Shown: positions 16,691-25,141, numbered from the stretch's first letter. The stretch is 35,250 bases of DNA from Flavobacteriales bacterium (GCA_019638075.1 JAHBUM010000006.1:1-35250); one strand, 5' to 3'. The notes: generated by a model not told the origin, from the letters alone. Numbers and translations are program-made.

Positions 16691-16725
16691 GAAGACCGGC
16701 GGCCTGCTTCAGGCCGCCGGTCTTC
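16691..16725 (+). terminator. Intrinsic terminator-like hairpin after the metalloprotease gene
   Basis: GAAGACCGGCGGCCTG pairs perfectly with CAGGCCGCCGGTCTTC around a 3-nt loop (16-bp stem). It starts 17 nt after the stop codon at 16673. The downstream GTTCT is only weakly T-rich, so it may act as a terminator or as a 3' stabiliser. Confidence 0.7.
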
Positions 16726-16772
16726 GTTCTACAGTCATCCATCGGATGCTCGTATTGCCTTGGTCGAATTCC

Positions 16773-16813
16773 CTGTACGGCCCGGAAACCCGGTCTTCTG
16801 CCAGCCCGTACAG
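16773..16813. repeat. Inverted repeat CTGTACGG / CCGTACAG upstream of beta-barrel gene
   Basis: CTGTACGG (16773-16780) and CCGTACAG (16806-16813) are exact 8-bp inverted arms separated by 25 nt. They end 23 nt before the ATG at 16837. It could be an operator with widely spaced half-sites or a leader hairpin. No TAnnTTTG promoter is visible in this gap. Confidence 0.35.
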
Positions 16814-16836
16814 AACTACAGCATACAAGCTCCGAA

Positions 16837-17448
16837 ATGCGCATCCGCACACTCGCGTTCTTCGCCTGCCTGATCCCCGGCGCGATCGCCCACGCACAAA
16901 CCACCGGCATCGGCATCAAGGGCGGCATACAGGCCAGCACGGCCAAAGCCATCCTCATCCGCACGCTTCCCATACCCGGTGCCACGGCCGGCGTCTACGT
17001 CCCCTGGGGGGTGGCCCCCAAGGTGGAGCTACAGCCCGAACTGCTCGTCTCCACCCTGGGCACCACGTGGATGGAACCCGATGGCGATGTGAACACGGAA
17101 CGCAGCGTGTACATCCAGGTGCCGCTCACCTTGAAGTACTTCCTGAGCAACTGCTTCAACCTTGCCGGTGGCTACCAGTTCGGGAAGCCCGTCGCAGCGC
17201 AGGTGAGCGGAACGGAAGGCAGCATGTCCACACTGGACCGCTACAAGAACCTGGACATGGGCTTCGTGGGCGGCTTCGGCATGGACTTCCAGCACGGCAT
17301 AGATCTGAGCCTGCGCGCATACAGTGCGATGACCCGCTTCCATGGCGATGACGACGCCCTGTTCGCCAAGAACCGCTCGATCCAGGTCACCGTGGGCTAC
17401 CGCGTCCATCAGTTCCGGACCTCCATGGTACGCAAACGTCGACGTTGA
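16837..17448 (+). CDS. Outer-membrane beta-barrel protein (porin/OmpW-like, small)
   Basis: 203 aa from ATG at 16837. The frame is open further upstream, but the signal peptide MRIRTLAFFACLIPGAIAHAQ fixes the start. The mature protein begins TTGIGIKGGIQ and shows about eight amphipathic strands: GATAGVYVPWGVAPKVELQPELLVSTLG, VYIQVPLTLKYFLSNCFNLAGGYQFG, MGFVGGFGMDFQHGIDLSLRAYSAM and a last strand SIQVTVGYRVHQF. This matches the small 'outer membrane beta-barrel' (PorT/OMP_b-brl) type common in Bacteroidota. The C-terminus is unusual: a basic tail MVRKRRR follows the last strand, and its codons form the palindrome AACGTCGACGTT (17435-17446) spanning the stop. Function unknown. Confidence 0.85.
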   Translation: MRIRTLAFFACLIPGAIAHAQTTGIGIKGGIQASTAKAILIRTLPIPGATAGVYVPWGVAPKVELQPELLVSTLGTTWMEPDGDVNTERSVYIQVPLTLKYFLSNCFNLAGGYQFGKPVAAQVSGTEGSMSTLDRYKNLDMGFVGGFGMDFQHGIDLSLRAYSAMTRFHGDDDALFAKNRSIQVTVGYRVHQFRTSMVRKRRR

Positions 17449-17473
17449 TAGGAAAGCCCCGCACATGGGTGGC

Positions 17474-17481
17474 TATCTTTG
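17474..17481 (+). promoter_or_regulatory. -7 element TATCTTTG of the purK-purE operon
   Basis: TATCTTTG is an exact TAnnTTTG match, 6 nt before the purK ATG (17488). A TTG at 17445 is 26 nt upstream, longer than usual for -33. The short distance suggests a leaderless purK mRNA. Confidence 0.5.
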
Positions 17482-17487
17482 GCCGCG

Positions 17488-18636
17488 ATGAGCACGAACC
17501 GTACGATCGCCCTGCTTGGCGGCGGCCAGTTGGGGCGCATGTTCATCGAGAACGCGTTGCGCTACCCCGTACGCGTGGATGCGCTGGATCCCGACAAGAG
17601 CGCTCCCTGTGCCGACCTCGCCACCCGCTTCAATACCGGGGATCTGTACGATGAGGCCGCGATCCTGTGCCACGCAGCCGATGCGGACGTGGTGGGCATC
17701 GAGATCGAACACGTGTCCGTGGCGGCGTTGGAGCGCCTACAGGCGCAGGGCAAACGGGTGATCCCATCCCCCGGTGTGCTGCGCACGATCCAGGACAAGG
17801 GTCTCCAGAAGCAATTCTACATGGACCACGGCATACCTACCGCACCCTTCGTGCTGGTGGATACACGTGAAGAACTGCACCACCACGCCGATCTGCTGCC
17901 CGGCTTCCTGAAACTGCGCACCGGTGGCTACGATGGGAAAGGCGTGATGCCGATCCGGTCGGTGGAGGACATCGCCGGTGCGTTCGATGGGCCATGCGTG
18001 CTGGAACGGCATACCGATGTGGCCATGGAGCTCGCGGTGATCGTGGTGCGCGATGAAGCCGGACACCAAGTGACCTACGACCCGGTGGAGATGGTGTTCG
18101 ATCCACGCTACAACCTGGTGGACCACTTGCGGGCGCCTGCGCGCATACCGGATCGTACCGCGAACGCATCACGCGAGCTCGCCGCGCGGGTGGCCGAAGC
18201 GTTCGATGCGCCGGGCATCTACGCGGTGGAACTGTTCCTGACCACCACCGGCGAACTGCTGGTGAACGAGACCGCGCCGCGCGCGCACAACAGCGGCCAC
18301 CACACCATCGAAGCCTGCAACAGCTCCCAGTTCGACCAACTGCTGCGGGTGTACATGGGCTGGCCCTTGGGCGACACCAGCCTGCGCAGCCACGCCGCGA
18401 TGATAAACCTGGTGGGCGAGGATGGCCGGGGAACACCACAGCTCGATGGTGCCGATACGGTGCTCGCGCTGCCTGCCGCCTACCCCCACCTCTACGGAAA
18501 GAAGGAGACACGAACAGGCCGCAAGATGGGCCATGTGACCGTGCTGGCCCCCTCCCACGACGAACTGGACAAGGCCATCGGCACGGTGAAGGCGCATTGC
18601 CGTGTGGTACCCGCGCGGCCGTTGACGATCGAATAA
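17488..18636 (+). CDS. purK: 5-(carboxyamino)imidazole ribonucleotide synthase
   Basis: 382 aa from ATG at 17488. It makes N5-CAIR from AIR, bicarbonate and ATP in purine synthesis. This is an ATP-grasp enzyme: the N-terminal Rossmann-like part starts IALLGGGQLGRMFIENALRYP, and the ATP-grasp middle has GFLKLRTGGYDGKGV and an acidic loop CVLERHTDVAMELAVIV. The metal and carboxylate site is NETAPRAHNSGHHTIEAC (N260-E261), the PurK signature, although position 2 of APR-P is Ala here (usual APRPHNSGH). The length is typical. The purE gene follows after 18 bp, so the pair forms the normal purK-purE operon, with the PurE reaction taking the N5-CAIR product. Confidence 0.97.
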   Translation: MSTNRTIALLGGGQLGRMFIENALRYPVRVDALDPDKSAPCADLATRFNTGDLYDEAAILCHAADADVVGIEIEHVSVAALERLQAQGKRVIPSPGVLRTIQDKGLQKQFYMDHGIPTAPFVLVDTREELHHHADLLPGFLKLRTGGYDGKGVMPIRSVEDIAGAFDGPCVLERHTDVAMELAVIVVRDEAGHQVTYDPVEMVFDPRYNLVDHLRAPARIPDRTANASRELAARVAEAFDAPGIYAVELFLTTTGELLVNETAPRAHNSGHHTIEACNSSQFDQLLRVYMGWPLGDTSLRSHAAMINLVGEDGRGTPQLDGADTVLALPAAYPHLYGKKETRTGRKMGHVTVLAPSHDELDKAIGTVKAHCRVVPARPLTIE

Positions 18637-18654
18637 CCGACCACGATACTTGAA

Positions 18655-19158
18655 ATGGTAAGCATCATCATGGGCAGCCGCAGCGACCTCGAGGTCATGC
18701 GCGAAGCGGTGGATACGATGACCGAGTTCGGCATCGCGTATGAACTGACGGTGGTGAGCGCCCACCGCACACCCGACCGCATGTTCGCCTTCGCGAAGGG
18801 CGCGGCGGACCGTGGCGTGAAGGTGATCATCGCCGGAGCCGGTGGCGCCGCACACCTGCCGGGCATGGTGGCCTCTCTTACCACATTGCCGGTGATCGGC
18901 GTCCCCATCAGATCGCGCAATTCCATCGACGGCTGGGACTCGCTGCTGTCCATCGTGCAGATGCCATCGGGCGTCCCAGTGGCTACCGTTGCCGTGAACG
19001 GCGCGCGCAATGCGGGCCTACTGGCCGCACAGATCCTCGCCACAGCGGACGAGAAGCTGGCCGACAGGTTCGCAGCCTTCAAAGGCGAGCAGGAAGAGAA
19101 GGTCCGTGACGGGATAAGCATCCTGCGGCAGCAGTTCCCGAACGGGTTCGACGCCTGA
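18655..19158 (+). CDS. purE: N5-carboxyaminoimidazole ribonucleotide mutase, class I
   Basis: 167 aa, full length. It converts N5-CAIR to CAIR. Class I PurE features are all present: [14 protein letters not shown] (phosphate-binding SxxSD loop), [11 protein letters not shown] with the catalytic His37, and [50 protein letters not shown] and [14 protein letters not shown] are the flexible and C-terminal segments. It is preceded by purK at 18 bp and needs that partner, since class I PurE uses N5-CAIR. The next gene is 133 bp away and has its own promoter word. Confidence 0.97.
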   Translation: MVSIIMGSRSDLEVMREAVDTMTEFGIAYELTVVSAHRTPDRMFAFAKGAADRGVKVIIAGAGGAAHLPGMVASLTTLPVIGVPIRSRNSIDGWDSLLSIVQMPSGVPVATVAVNGARNAGLLAAQILATADEKLADRFAAFKGEQEEKVRDGISILRQQFPNGFDA

Positions 19159-19266
19159 GTCTTCCGCAGAGAGGGCTGTGAAGAGCAGGAGCAGTTGGCA
19201 CCAGCCTTCCTCCCCTTTCGCGAACAGGTTCCGAGACGTGTCCGGCAGATGATCGCGATCTCCCTC

Positions 19267-19274
19267 TACATTTG
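19267..19274 (+). promoter_or_regulatory. -7 element TACATTTG
   Basis: TACATTTG is an exact TAnnTTTG match 17 nt before the ATG at 19292, in the 133-bp gap after purE. No -33 TTTG at the expected distance. This would drive the Asp-box protein and the overlapping pfkA gene. Confidence 0.45.
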
Positions 19275-19291
19275 TGTCAAACCAAGACCTC

Positions 19292-20536
19292 ATGAGCACA
19301 CTGCGGATACTCCTGATCACCGCTTCACTCACCGGAACGGTCGCCACCGATGCGAACTGGACCAGCCTGTCCCCAGCCAATGGGAACCGTAGCATCACCA
19401 CGTTCGACAACGCGATCTATGTGGCGGCCCCACCTCAGGGCGTTCGGCAAAGCGTTGACGACGGGGTGACTTGGACGTACGTGAACACCGGCCTGCCCGT
19501 GGCCCCCGATGGCACCGGACGGGTCTTTGCATATTCCGTGGGGCATACGGAGACGGCGCTTTTCTGTGGCACACAGTCCGGGGTCTACCGTTCCACGGAC
19601 CATGGCGCGAACTGGGAGAGCGTAGACAGTGGAACACTCCCCTCCTCCTCGGCAAGCGTGTACTGCAAGAAGATATACACCTTCGGCACGGGTCTCTTCC
19701 TGCTGTATTCGGGCACGGTCGAGGACAATGGTGGAGGTATCTTCCGCAGCTACGACAACGGGAACACATGGCTATCGGGCTGGTCCGGCCTCAGCCTGAA
19801 CATGACCCTGTACAACATCACCGAGTACAATGGCGCCCTGTACGTCTCCACCAGTACCGGGCTCATGCGGTCATCCGATCATGGTGGCGCGTGGCAGTCC
19901 GTGGTAAGCACCAACTGGGCCGTCCGGGCCGTCGCGGGGAACGATAACGCCCTTGTGATCCTGGGGGCACTGGGCGCGCAGCGGTCCGTGGACAACGGAC
20001 AGACATGGACCAGCGCCACCGGCTATCCCACGACCAACTGTCCCGAAGGAAGTGAGCTCGTCGCGTTCGATGGCAAGTTCTTCGCCATCACGAAGACGAC
20101 AACGAGCGGATGCTACCGTTCACTGGACAATGGCGCCACGTGGCAGGCATTCAACACCGGCTTCGATGAACTGAGCACCCTCGCACAGCAGCAGTTCCAC
20201 GCCACGGCGGAACAGCTCTACATGACCTGCCTGCCCAGTGTTTTCCGCACGCCTGCCTTGGGCACCGCCGTGCAGGAAGGACAGGGCCTCTCCCCCATCG
20301 CTCTTTTCCCTACGGTGTTCGACGACCATTTCAACATCGGCCTTGACAAAGTGCAGGGCGACCTGACGGTAATGCTGCTGGATGCCACGGGACGTGTAGC
20401 GTTGCAGAAAGGCGTGAGCGGTGGCGGGCTTCGTGTGATCGAACGCACCTCGCTCGTCGCCGGCCGCTACCATTGCATGCTCTTCGATCCGCGCACCGGA
20501 TCGATGCAGGGCCTTGGTCAGGTCGTGGCCCAATGA
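19292..20536 (+). CDS. T9SS-exported six-Asp-box (BNR/Ycf48-like) beta-propeller protein
   Basis: 414 aa from ATG at 19292. The signal peptide is MSTLRILLITASLTGTVA. Six Asp-box motifs (S-x-D-x-G-x-x-W) are evenly spaced: S54VDDGVTW, S101TDHGANW, S153YDNGNTW, S194SDHGGAW, S232VDNGQTW and S277LDNGATW. This is expected of a six- or seven-bladed propeller of the sialidase/WD40-YVTN type. Nothing shows glycosidase residues, so it is probably a binding or scaffold protein. Residues about 335-414 (PIALFPTVFDDHFNI ... DATGRV ... LVAGRYHCML) are a T9SS sorting domain with TVF in place of the usual NP. The stop overlaps the pfkA start (ATGA), coupling an exported protein to a glycolytic enzyme. Confidence 0.9.
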   Translation: MSTLRILLITASLTGTVATDANWTSLSPANGNRSITTFDNAIYVAAPPQGVRQSVDDGVTWTYVNTGLPVAPDGTGRVFAYSVGHTETALFCGTQSGVYRSTDHGANWESVDSGTLPSSSASVYCKKIYTFGTGLFLLYSGTVEDNGGGIFRSYDNGNTWLSGWSGLSLNMTLYNITEYNGALYVSTSTGLMRSSDHGGAWQSVVSTNWAVRAVAGNDNALVILGALGAQRSVDNGQTWTSATGYPTTNCPEGSELVAFDGKFFAITKTTTSGCYRSLDNGATWQAFNTGFDELSTLAQQQFHATAEQLYMTCLPSVFRTPALGTAVQEGQGLSPIALFPTVFDDHFNIGLDKVQGDLTVMLLDATGRVALQKGVSGGGLRVIERTSLVAGRYHCMLFDPRTGSMQGLGQVVAQ

Positions 20537-21519
20537 CGGACGGCGGTCGGCTGCGGCATATCGGGCTCCTCACATCCGGCGGGGATAGCCCGGGGATGAA
20601 CGCCGCCATCAGGGCCGTGGTGCGTGGTGCCCATGTACACGGGCTACAGGTCACCGGCTTCCTCGGTGGCTATGATGGCCTCGTCAATGGCCGCTCCCGT
20701 GCCCTTGGCCCGCGCGATGTCAGCAACATCATCCAGCGCGGAGGCACCATGTTGCGCACCGCACGCAGCGCGGCGTTCATGACCGCCGAAGGGCGCGACC
20801 GGGCCGCATCCGTGATACGGGGGCTCGGCGTCGATGGGCTGGTCGTGATCGGCGGCAACGGCACCTTCACCGGGGCCGATGTGCTCTACCGCGAACATGG
20901 CATTCCCGCCGCAGGCGTGCCCGGCACCATCGACAACGACCTTGCGGGAACGGACTGGTCCATCGGCTACGATACGGCGGTCAACACAGCTGTGGAGGCC
21001 ATCGACCGCATCCGCGATACCGCCTCATCGCACGAGCGCCTGTTCTTCGTGGAGGTGATGGGCCGGGACTCGGGGGCGATCGCTCTGGACTGCGCCGTGG
21101 CCGCCGGTGCGGAATTCGTGCTGGTGCCCGAGCGCGAGGAGCACATCGAGCAGCTCGTGCGGGCCATCCTCGGTGCTGACGGCGCGAAGACCTCCAGCAT
21201 CGTGGTGGTGGCCGAGGGAGAGACCGAAGGCGGCGCGTTCGTGGTGGCCCAACGCGTGAAGGAGCGCCTGCCGGAAAAGGACATCCGCGTAACGGTGATC
21301 GGCCACGTGCAGCGCGGTGGATCGCCCACGGTACACGACCGCGTGCTGGCGAGCAGGCTTGGCGTGGCCGCCGTGGATGCCTTGCTGCGCGGGGAGTACA
21401 ACAACATGGTGGGCATGATCAATGGCCGTGTCACCCTTACGCCCTTCCTCGAAGCGATCCACGGCCGCCGGGAATTGGATCGGGACCTTTTCCGCGTGCT
21501 GAACATACTGGCTACCTGA
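20533..21519 (+). CDS. pfkA: 6-phosphofructokinase, with Asn in the GGDG loop
   Basis: 328 aa from ATG at 20533. It phosphorylates fructose 6-phosphate in glycolysis. Signature blocks: GLLTSGGDSPGMNAAIRAVVRGA (ATP loop), PGTIDNDLAGTDWSIGYDTA with catalytic base Asp134, and FFVEVMGRDSGAIAL. GHVQRGGSPTVHDRVLASRLG is the PFK signature that contacts the 6-phosphate. The nucleotide/Mg loop reads IGGNGTFTGA: the position equivalent to E. coli Asp103 is Asn109. The next position is Gly110, which is usual for ATP-PFK; PPi enzymes have Asp there. So phosphate-donor use should be tested. It overlaps the Asp-box gene by 4 bp and is followed by a hairpin terminator. Confidence 0.95.
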   Translation: MTDGGRLRHIGLLTSGGDSPGMNAAIRAVVRGAHVHGLQVTGFLGGYDGLVNGRSRALGPRDVSNIIQRGGTMLRTARSAAFMTAEGRDRAASVIRGLGVDGLVVIGGNGTFTGADVLYREHGIPAAGVPGTIDNDLAGTDWSIGYDTAVNTAVEAIDRIRDTASSHERLFFVEVMGRDSGAIALDCAVAAGAEFVLVPEREEHIEQLVRAILGADGAKTSSIVVVAEGETEGGAFVVAQRVKERLPEKDIRVTVIGHVQRGGSPTVHDRVLASRLGVAAVDALLRGEYNNMVGMINGRVTLTPFLEAIHGRRELDRDLFRVLNILAT

Positions 21520-21532
21520 CCACACGAAAGTG

Positions 21533-21560
21533 GAAGGGCCTCCGTTGCCGGAAGCCCTTC
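21533..21560. terminator. Bidirectional terminator-like hairpin between convergent genes
   Basis: GAAGGGC-C-TCCG pairs with CGGA-A-GCCCTTC around TTGC (11 pairs, one mismatch). It lies 13 nt after the pfkA stop and 16 nt beyond the end of the convergent gene, so it can serve both. T runs are short on both sides. Confidence 0.65.
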
Positions 21561-21576
21561 TCCAACTTCGGGCCCG

Positions 21577-24500
21577 TTACTGGCGAACGAGCCTTGTCCG
21601 TGCGAGCGGTCTGCCTTCCGCATCGAGCACCAACACCGCGTATACACCGGTGGCGAGGCGCCCCAGGTCGAGGCGTTGCCTTACCGGCGCTTCGAAGACG
21701 AGCGCACCCACTGCATCGTGGAAGCGGAGCGCACGTGCGTCCGGTATCGCACAGCGCACCACCACCTCCCCGTTCGTGGGGTTCGGGAAGAGGCTGAAGA
21801 CCTCGGCCTGTGCGATCTCCGGCAAGCCCACCGAGGCATCGCAGGCATCGCCCACGCCGTTGCCATTGGCATCATCCTGCCCGGGGTTATACACCCACAC
21901 ACAGTTGTCGCAGGCATCGCCGATCCCATCACCGTCATAGTCGCCCTGCGCCGGGTTGAAGACGTTCATGCAGTTGTCATCGCAGGCGGGCAGGCCATCG
22001 TCGTCCACATCGGCGTCCGGCTCGATGCCCGTGGCGCCTCCCGCACAGATGCCACACCCGTCAAGGAAAGCCTCGCCATTGATGGCACCGGCACAATCGA
22101 TCCGAGCGACGATCCCCGCGCACTGGCAGCCCGTGCTCCATACATCGTTCAAGGTCATGGGGTCACCATCGTCGCAGGGGCTACCGGGCAATGCAGGGCC
22201 ACCAGCCACGTCCTGGCAATCGATGAGCACCCCTGCGCAGGTGCAGTTCACCGTCCATTGGTCGTTCGTCGTGTGCGCATCACCGTCGTTGCATGGCGCG
22301 CCGGGCATCGCAGGCCCGCCGGGCACACCGTTGCAGTCCAGTGCCGATCCCACGCATTCGCAATCGTTGGTCCACCGGTCATTGCTGGTCGTGGGATCAC
22401 CATCGTCGCACGGCGTACCGGGCAGCGCATTTCCGTTCGGAACACCAAGGCAATCCACCGATACAAGCGTTCCCACGCATTGGCAATTCGCGTTCAACAC
22501 GTCGTTGATCGTGGCCGCGTTACCGTCGTTGCACGGCGAGCCGATCTGGCCTGCCACGTTCGGGCAGTTGTCCTGCGCGTTGCAGATACCATCACCATCG
22601 CTGTCGGGCAAAGGTGTGCCCGCGCACTGGCAGTTCACATTCAGCACATCGTTGATCGTGCAGGGATCACCATCGTTGCACGAAGAACCGATCTGACCAG
22701 CAACGTTCGGGCAGTTGTCCTGCGCGTTGCAGATGCCGTCGCCATCGCTGTCGGGCAAAGGTGTGCCCGCGCACTGGCAGTTCGCGTTCAGCACATCGTT
22801 CGTCGTGCAGGGGTCACCGTCATTACACGAAGAACCCGGTAGGGCACTTCCGTTCGGAACACCAAGGCAATCCACCGATACGGGCACTCCCGCACACACG
22901 CAGTTCGCGTTCAACACATCGTTGATCGTGGCCGCGTTACCGTCGTTGCACGGCGAGCCGATCTGACCTGCCACGTTCGGGCAGTTGTCCTGCGCGTTGC
23001 AGATGCCGTCGCCATCGCTGTCCGGCGAAGGTGTGCCCGCGCACTGGCAGTTCGATGTGTACACGTCGTTGACCGTGCAGGGGTTATTGTCGTTACAGGC
23101 GGAGCCCACCGTGGCCGTACCGCCGATCACGCCCAAACAATCCGCTGTGGCTGCGCCCACCGCCGTGGCGAGGGCACCGAGTGAAAGGTTCTGATAGCTG
23201 CCGCTCACGTTCGTCTCCAGCTTCACGGCGCGGACCATGTACTCGCGCCCGGCCACGAAGGGGATCGCCGGATCCACATGGCTCGTGCCGGTAACCGGGT
23301 TGCTCGTAAGGCGCGTGATGGACCCCGTGGACTCGAACTGGTACAGGTGATAGCCACTGACCTGTTCCGTGGATGCGGTCCACGAGAACGAGGGATGCCC
23401 GCCATTGTTCGTGACCGACAGCGCGGCTGGTGGCGATACCATCTTCATCCGCAGCGATGGGTCGCCCATGAGGTTGAGGTGGATCTTGCCAATGGACGAC
23501 TGCCAGCCTTCGGTGATCGGCGTGTACAGCCCCGTGTTGTTCATGGTCTGGCGCACGCTGTAACCGATGTTCTCGCCCATGCCCATGTGGTGGAAGTACC
23601 ATGCGGGGATGCCGGCCCAGCAATTCGTGAGGCCATCACCACGCGCGATGACGGCACGGAGGAAATTGTTCCTGCTGTCCCAATCGTAGAAGAAGCTTCC
23701 CAGCGCCATGTTGAACACGCCGCCCATGGTGACCGACGATGCGAGCTGTTGCGTGGTGGCACCACCGTCGGTGCCGTTGTAGGTGACCACACCGTTATCC
23801 ACCGCCTGAAGCCCGCCACCGCAGTGATAGGTCCACAGGTAGCTCTGGTTGTTCACATAGCTGCCGAACGAACCGAACGCCGGGTTGACGAACAGGTCGG
23901 CGTTGCCCGTGAGCGGCGCCATGCGCAGGCCACTGGCGGCAATGGGGTTCCCCACCCATTGCAGATTGTCGATCACGATGCCGCGCGCCGTGGGTTCCCA
24001 CTGCTTGGCCTTATAGCCGTGAGCCTTGTTCAGGTAGTCGCGCATCAGCTGCACCTCGGTGGTGCCGAACGCGGGCATGTCGTACATATCCACGCGCCCC
24101 ACCTGTAGCTCGATGGCCGAAGGGTAATCGCTTTGATCGAACTTCCCATCGCCGGGGATGTTCCACGCGCGCTGCTGGCTCGACACCGTCACGTTCACGG
24201 TGTTGTCCGTCCACGTGCCGTCCATATCGGCGTAGTATCCATCCGCAGGACGGGCACCACGATAGTCGTCGTGCCCATCGGGGTATGCGCTGCCCGAGTA
24301 CGGCACCGGGACATGGCCCAGCAGGTACAGGGCCTTCACGTTCGTGGGATCGCTGTTGTAGTGGCCTTGGATGATGGCCTTCACGCTGGTGACGGAAGCG
24401 GTGCGCGCCACATCGGAACGCAGCACATGCCAGCCGTCCGCCCGCATGTCGCGCATCAACTGGTCGATCTCCGTGGCGAGCGGCGAGGCCAGCGTATTGT

Positions 24501-24888
24501 CCACCACGAGGATAAGCTTGCCGCGATAGTCCACGGGAGCGACGTTGATCCCGGTATTGATGTAGCCGTTGCCTGTGACGCCGCCGGACACCCGCACCAC
24601 GCGGTATTCGTAGTTCGTGCCTGCGGTCACATTGTTGTCCGTCCACGATGTGGAAGATGCCGATGGCGTTGCCACCGCTGTTCCCCAGCTCGTGGCGGTC
24701 TTCAGCTTCCGGTAGATGGTGAACGACGTGGTGCTGCCGATGGGCACCCAGCTAAGCGTGATGCTTGGTGCCGCCGGTTGAACAGTGGCCGTGAGGCGCA
24801 CAGCGGCGCGCTCCGACACGGTTTGACCGCTTGCTCCGTATGCCAGCAGCAGCACCAGCGGGAACAGGAAGGAACGGATCATCGTCAT
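21577..24888 (-). CDS. T9SS-exported protein: FnIII, gingipain-like (C25) region, Cys/Asp-rich repeats
   Basis: 1103 aa. Signal peptide MTMIRSFLFPLVLLLAYGASG (ATG at 24888; a second ATG is at codon 3). An FnIII domain at about 35-105 is followed by a C25-like region at about 120-485. It contains KLILVVDNTL, ALYLLGHVPVPYSG, YYADMDGTWTD, ELQVGRVDMYD, YLWTYHCGGG and the closing LMGDPSLRM, all laid out as in gingipains. The expected catalytic Cys position (GGVFNMALGSFF) has no Cys, so peptidase activity is doubtful. A second FnIII lies at about 485-575. Residues 584-1017 are CNDGDPCTxNDVLNxNCQCAG units mixed with DSDGDGICNAQDNCPN (thrombospondin type 3-like, Ca-binding). Residues about 1029-1103 (VFSLFPNPTNGEVVVRC) are a T9SS sorting domain. 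Confidence 0.9.
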   Translation of the reverse strand: MTMIRSFLFPLVLLLAYGASGQTVSERAAVRLTATVQPAAPSITLSWVPIGSTTSFTIYRKLKTATSWGTAVATPSASSTSWTDNNVTAGTNYEYRVVRVSGGVTGNGYINTGINVAPVDYRGKLILVVDNTLASPLATEIDQLMRDMRADGWHVLRSDVARTASVTSVKAIIQGHYNSDPTNVKALYLLGHVPVPYSGSAYPDGHDDYRGARPADGYYADMDGTWTDNTVNVTVSSQQRAWNIPGDGKFDQSDYPSAIELQVGRVDMYDMPAFGTTEVQLMRDYLNKAHGYKAKQWEPTARGIVIDNLQWVGNPIAASGLRMAPLTGNADLFVNPAFGSFGSYVNNQSYLWTYHCGGGLQAVDNGVVTYNGTDGGATTQQLASSVTMGGVFNMALGSFFYDWDSRNNFLRAVIARGDGLTNCWAGIPAWYFHHMGMGENIGYSVRQTMNNTGLYTPITEGWQSSIGKIHLNLMGDPSLRMKMVSPPAALSVTNNGGHPSFSWTASTEQVSGYHLYQFESTGSITRLTSNPVTGTSHVDPAIPFVAGREYMVRAVKLETNVSGSYQNLSLGALATAVGAATADCLGVIGGTATVGSACNDNNPCTVNDVYTSNCQCAGTPSPDSDGDGICNAQDNCPNVAGQIGSPCNDGNAATINDVLNANCVCAGVPVSVDCLGVPNGSALPGSSCNDGDPCTTNDVLNANCQCAGTPLPDSDGDGICNAQDNCPNVAGQIGSSCNDGDPCTINDVLNVNCQCAGTPLPDSDGDGICNAQDNCPNVAGQIGSPCNDGNAATINDVLNANCQCVGTLVSVDCLGVPNGNALPGTPCDDGDPTTSNDRWTNDCECVGSALDCNGVPGGPAMPGAPCNDGDAHTTNDQWTVNCTCAGVLIDCQDVAGGPALPGSPCDDGDPMTLNDVWSTGCQCAGIVARIDCAGAINGEAFLDGCGICAGGATGIEPDADVDDDGLPACDDNCMNVFNPAQGDYDGDGIGDACDNCVWVYNPGQDDANGNGVGDACDASVGLPEIAQAEVFSLFPNPTNGEVVVRCAIPDARALRFHDAVGALVFEAPVRQRLDLGRLATGVYAVLVLDAEGRPLARTRLVRQ
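21838..23139 (-). repeat. Cys/Asp-rich tandem repeat array in the C25-like gene
   Basis: This stretch codes for about 434 residues of two alternating unit types: Cys-rich CNDGxPxTxNDVxxxNCxCxG units, and Ca-binding DSDGDGICNAQDNCPN units. Three DNA copies of the latter begin at 22561, 22708 and 22978 (read on the plus strand as CGGGCAGTTGTCCTGCGCG). They are nearly identical for about 70 bp, so they are recent duplications or are kept alike by gene conversion. Spacings of 147 and 270 bp are whole codons, so recombination keeps the frame. Confidence 0.85.
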
Positions 24889-25141
24889 GGTCGAAGTTGG
24901 TCGGCCGTCCGTGCGGTCCCTTCCACCACGATGTCCGGAAGCAAGGCAGTGCTTTTCGGAACAGAAGGGATCCGCCGATGCGGCCGCCCCGTTCTACTGC
25001 GATGCGGAGCGCGAGGTTTCGGCGGGCTGCCATGGCGGTGAACGCGGATGGCAGGCACGCGCCTATGCCTGCCCGAAGACCGGCGATCGATCACGCCTGC
25101 CCATTCCCCAAGGCTCACGTTGTGAAGAACCTTTCACCATC

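Noticed and set aside
16691-16725. Considered whether this long hairpin is a copy of the coding palindromes
   Set aside because: Different sequence, a 3-nt loop, and placed right after a stop codon; a terminator-like role explains it better.
17435-17446. AACGTCGACGTT palindrome spanning a stop codon
   Set aside because: Only 12 bp, formed by CGT-rich Arg codons at the protein end; shares only GTCGAC with the larger elements, so not counted as a copy.
21676-22842. 388-codon open frame on the plus strand within the repeat array
   Set aside because: It is the complement of the Cys/Asp repeats; its apparent protein repeats only mirror those, without signal peptide or domain.
21838-23139. Considered a CRISPR array because of near-identical repeats
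   Set aside because: Repeats are in frame in a long ORF, units are uneven and coding, and there are no unique spacers or cas genes.
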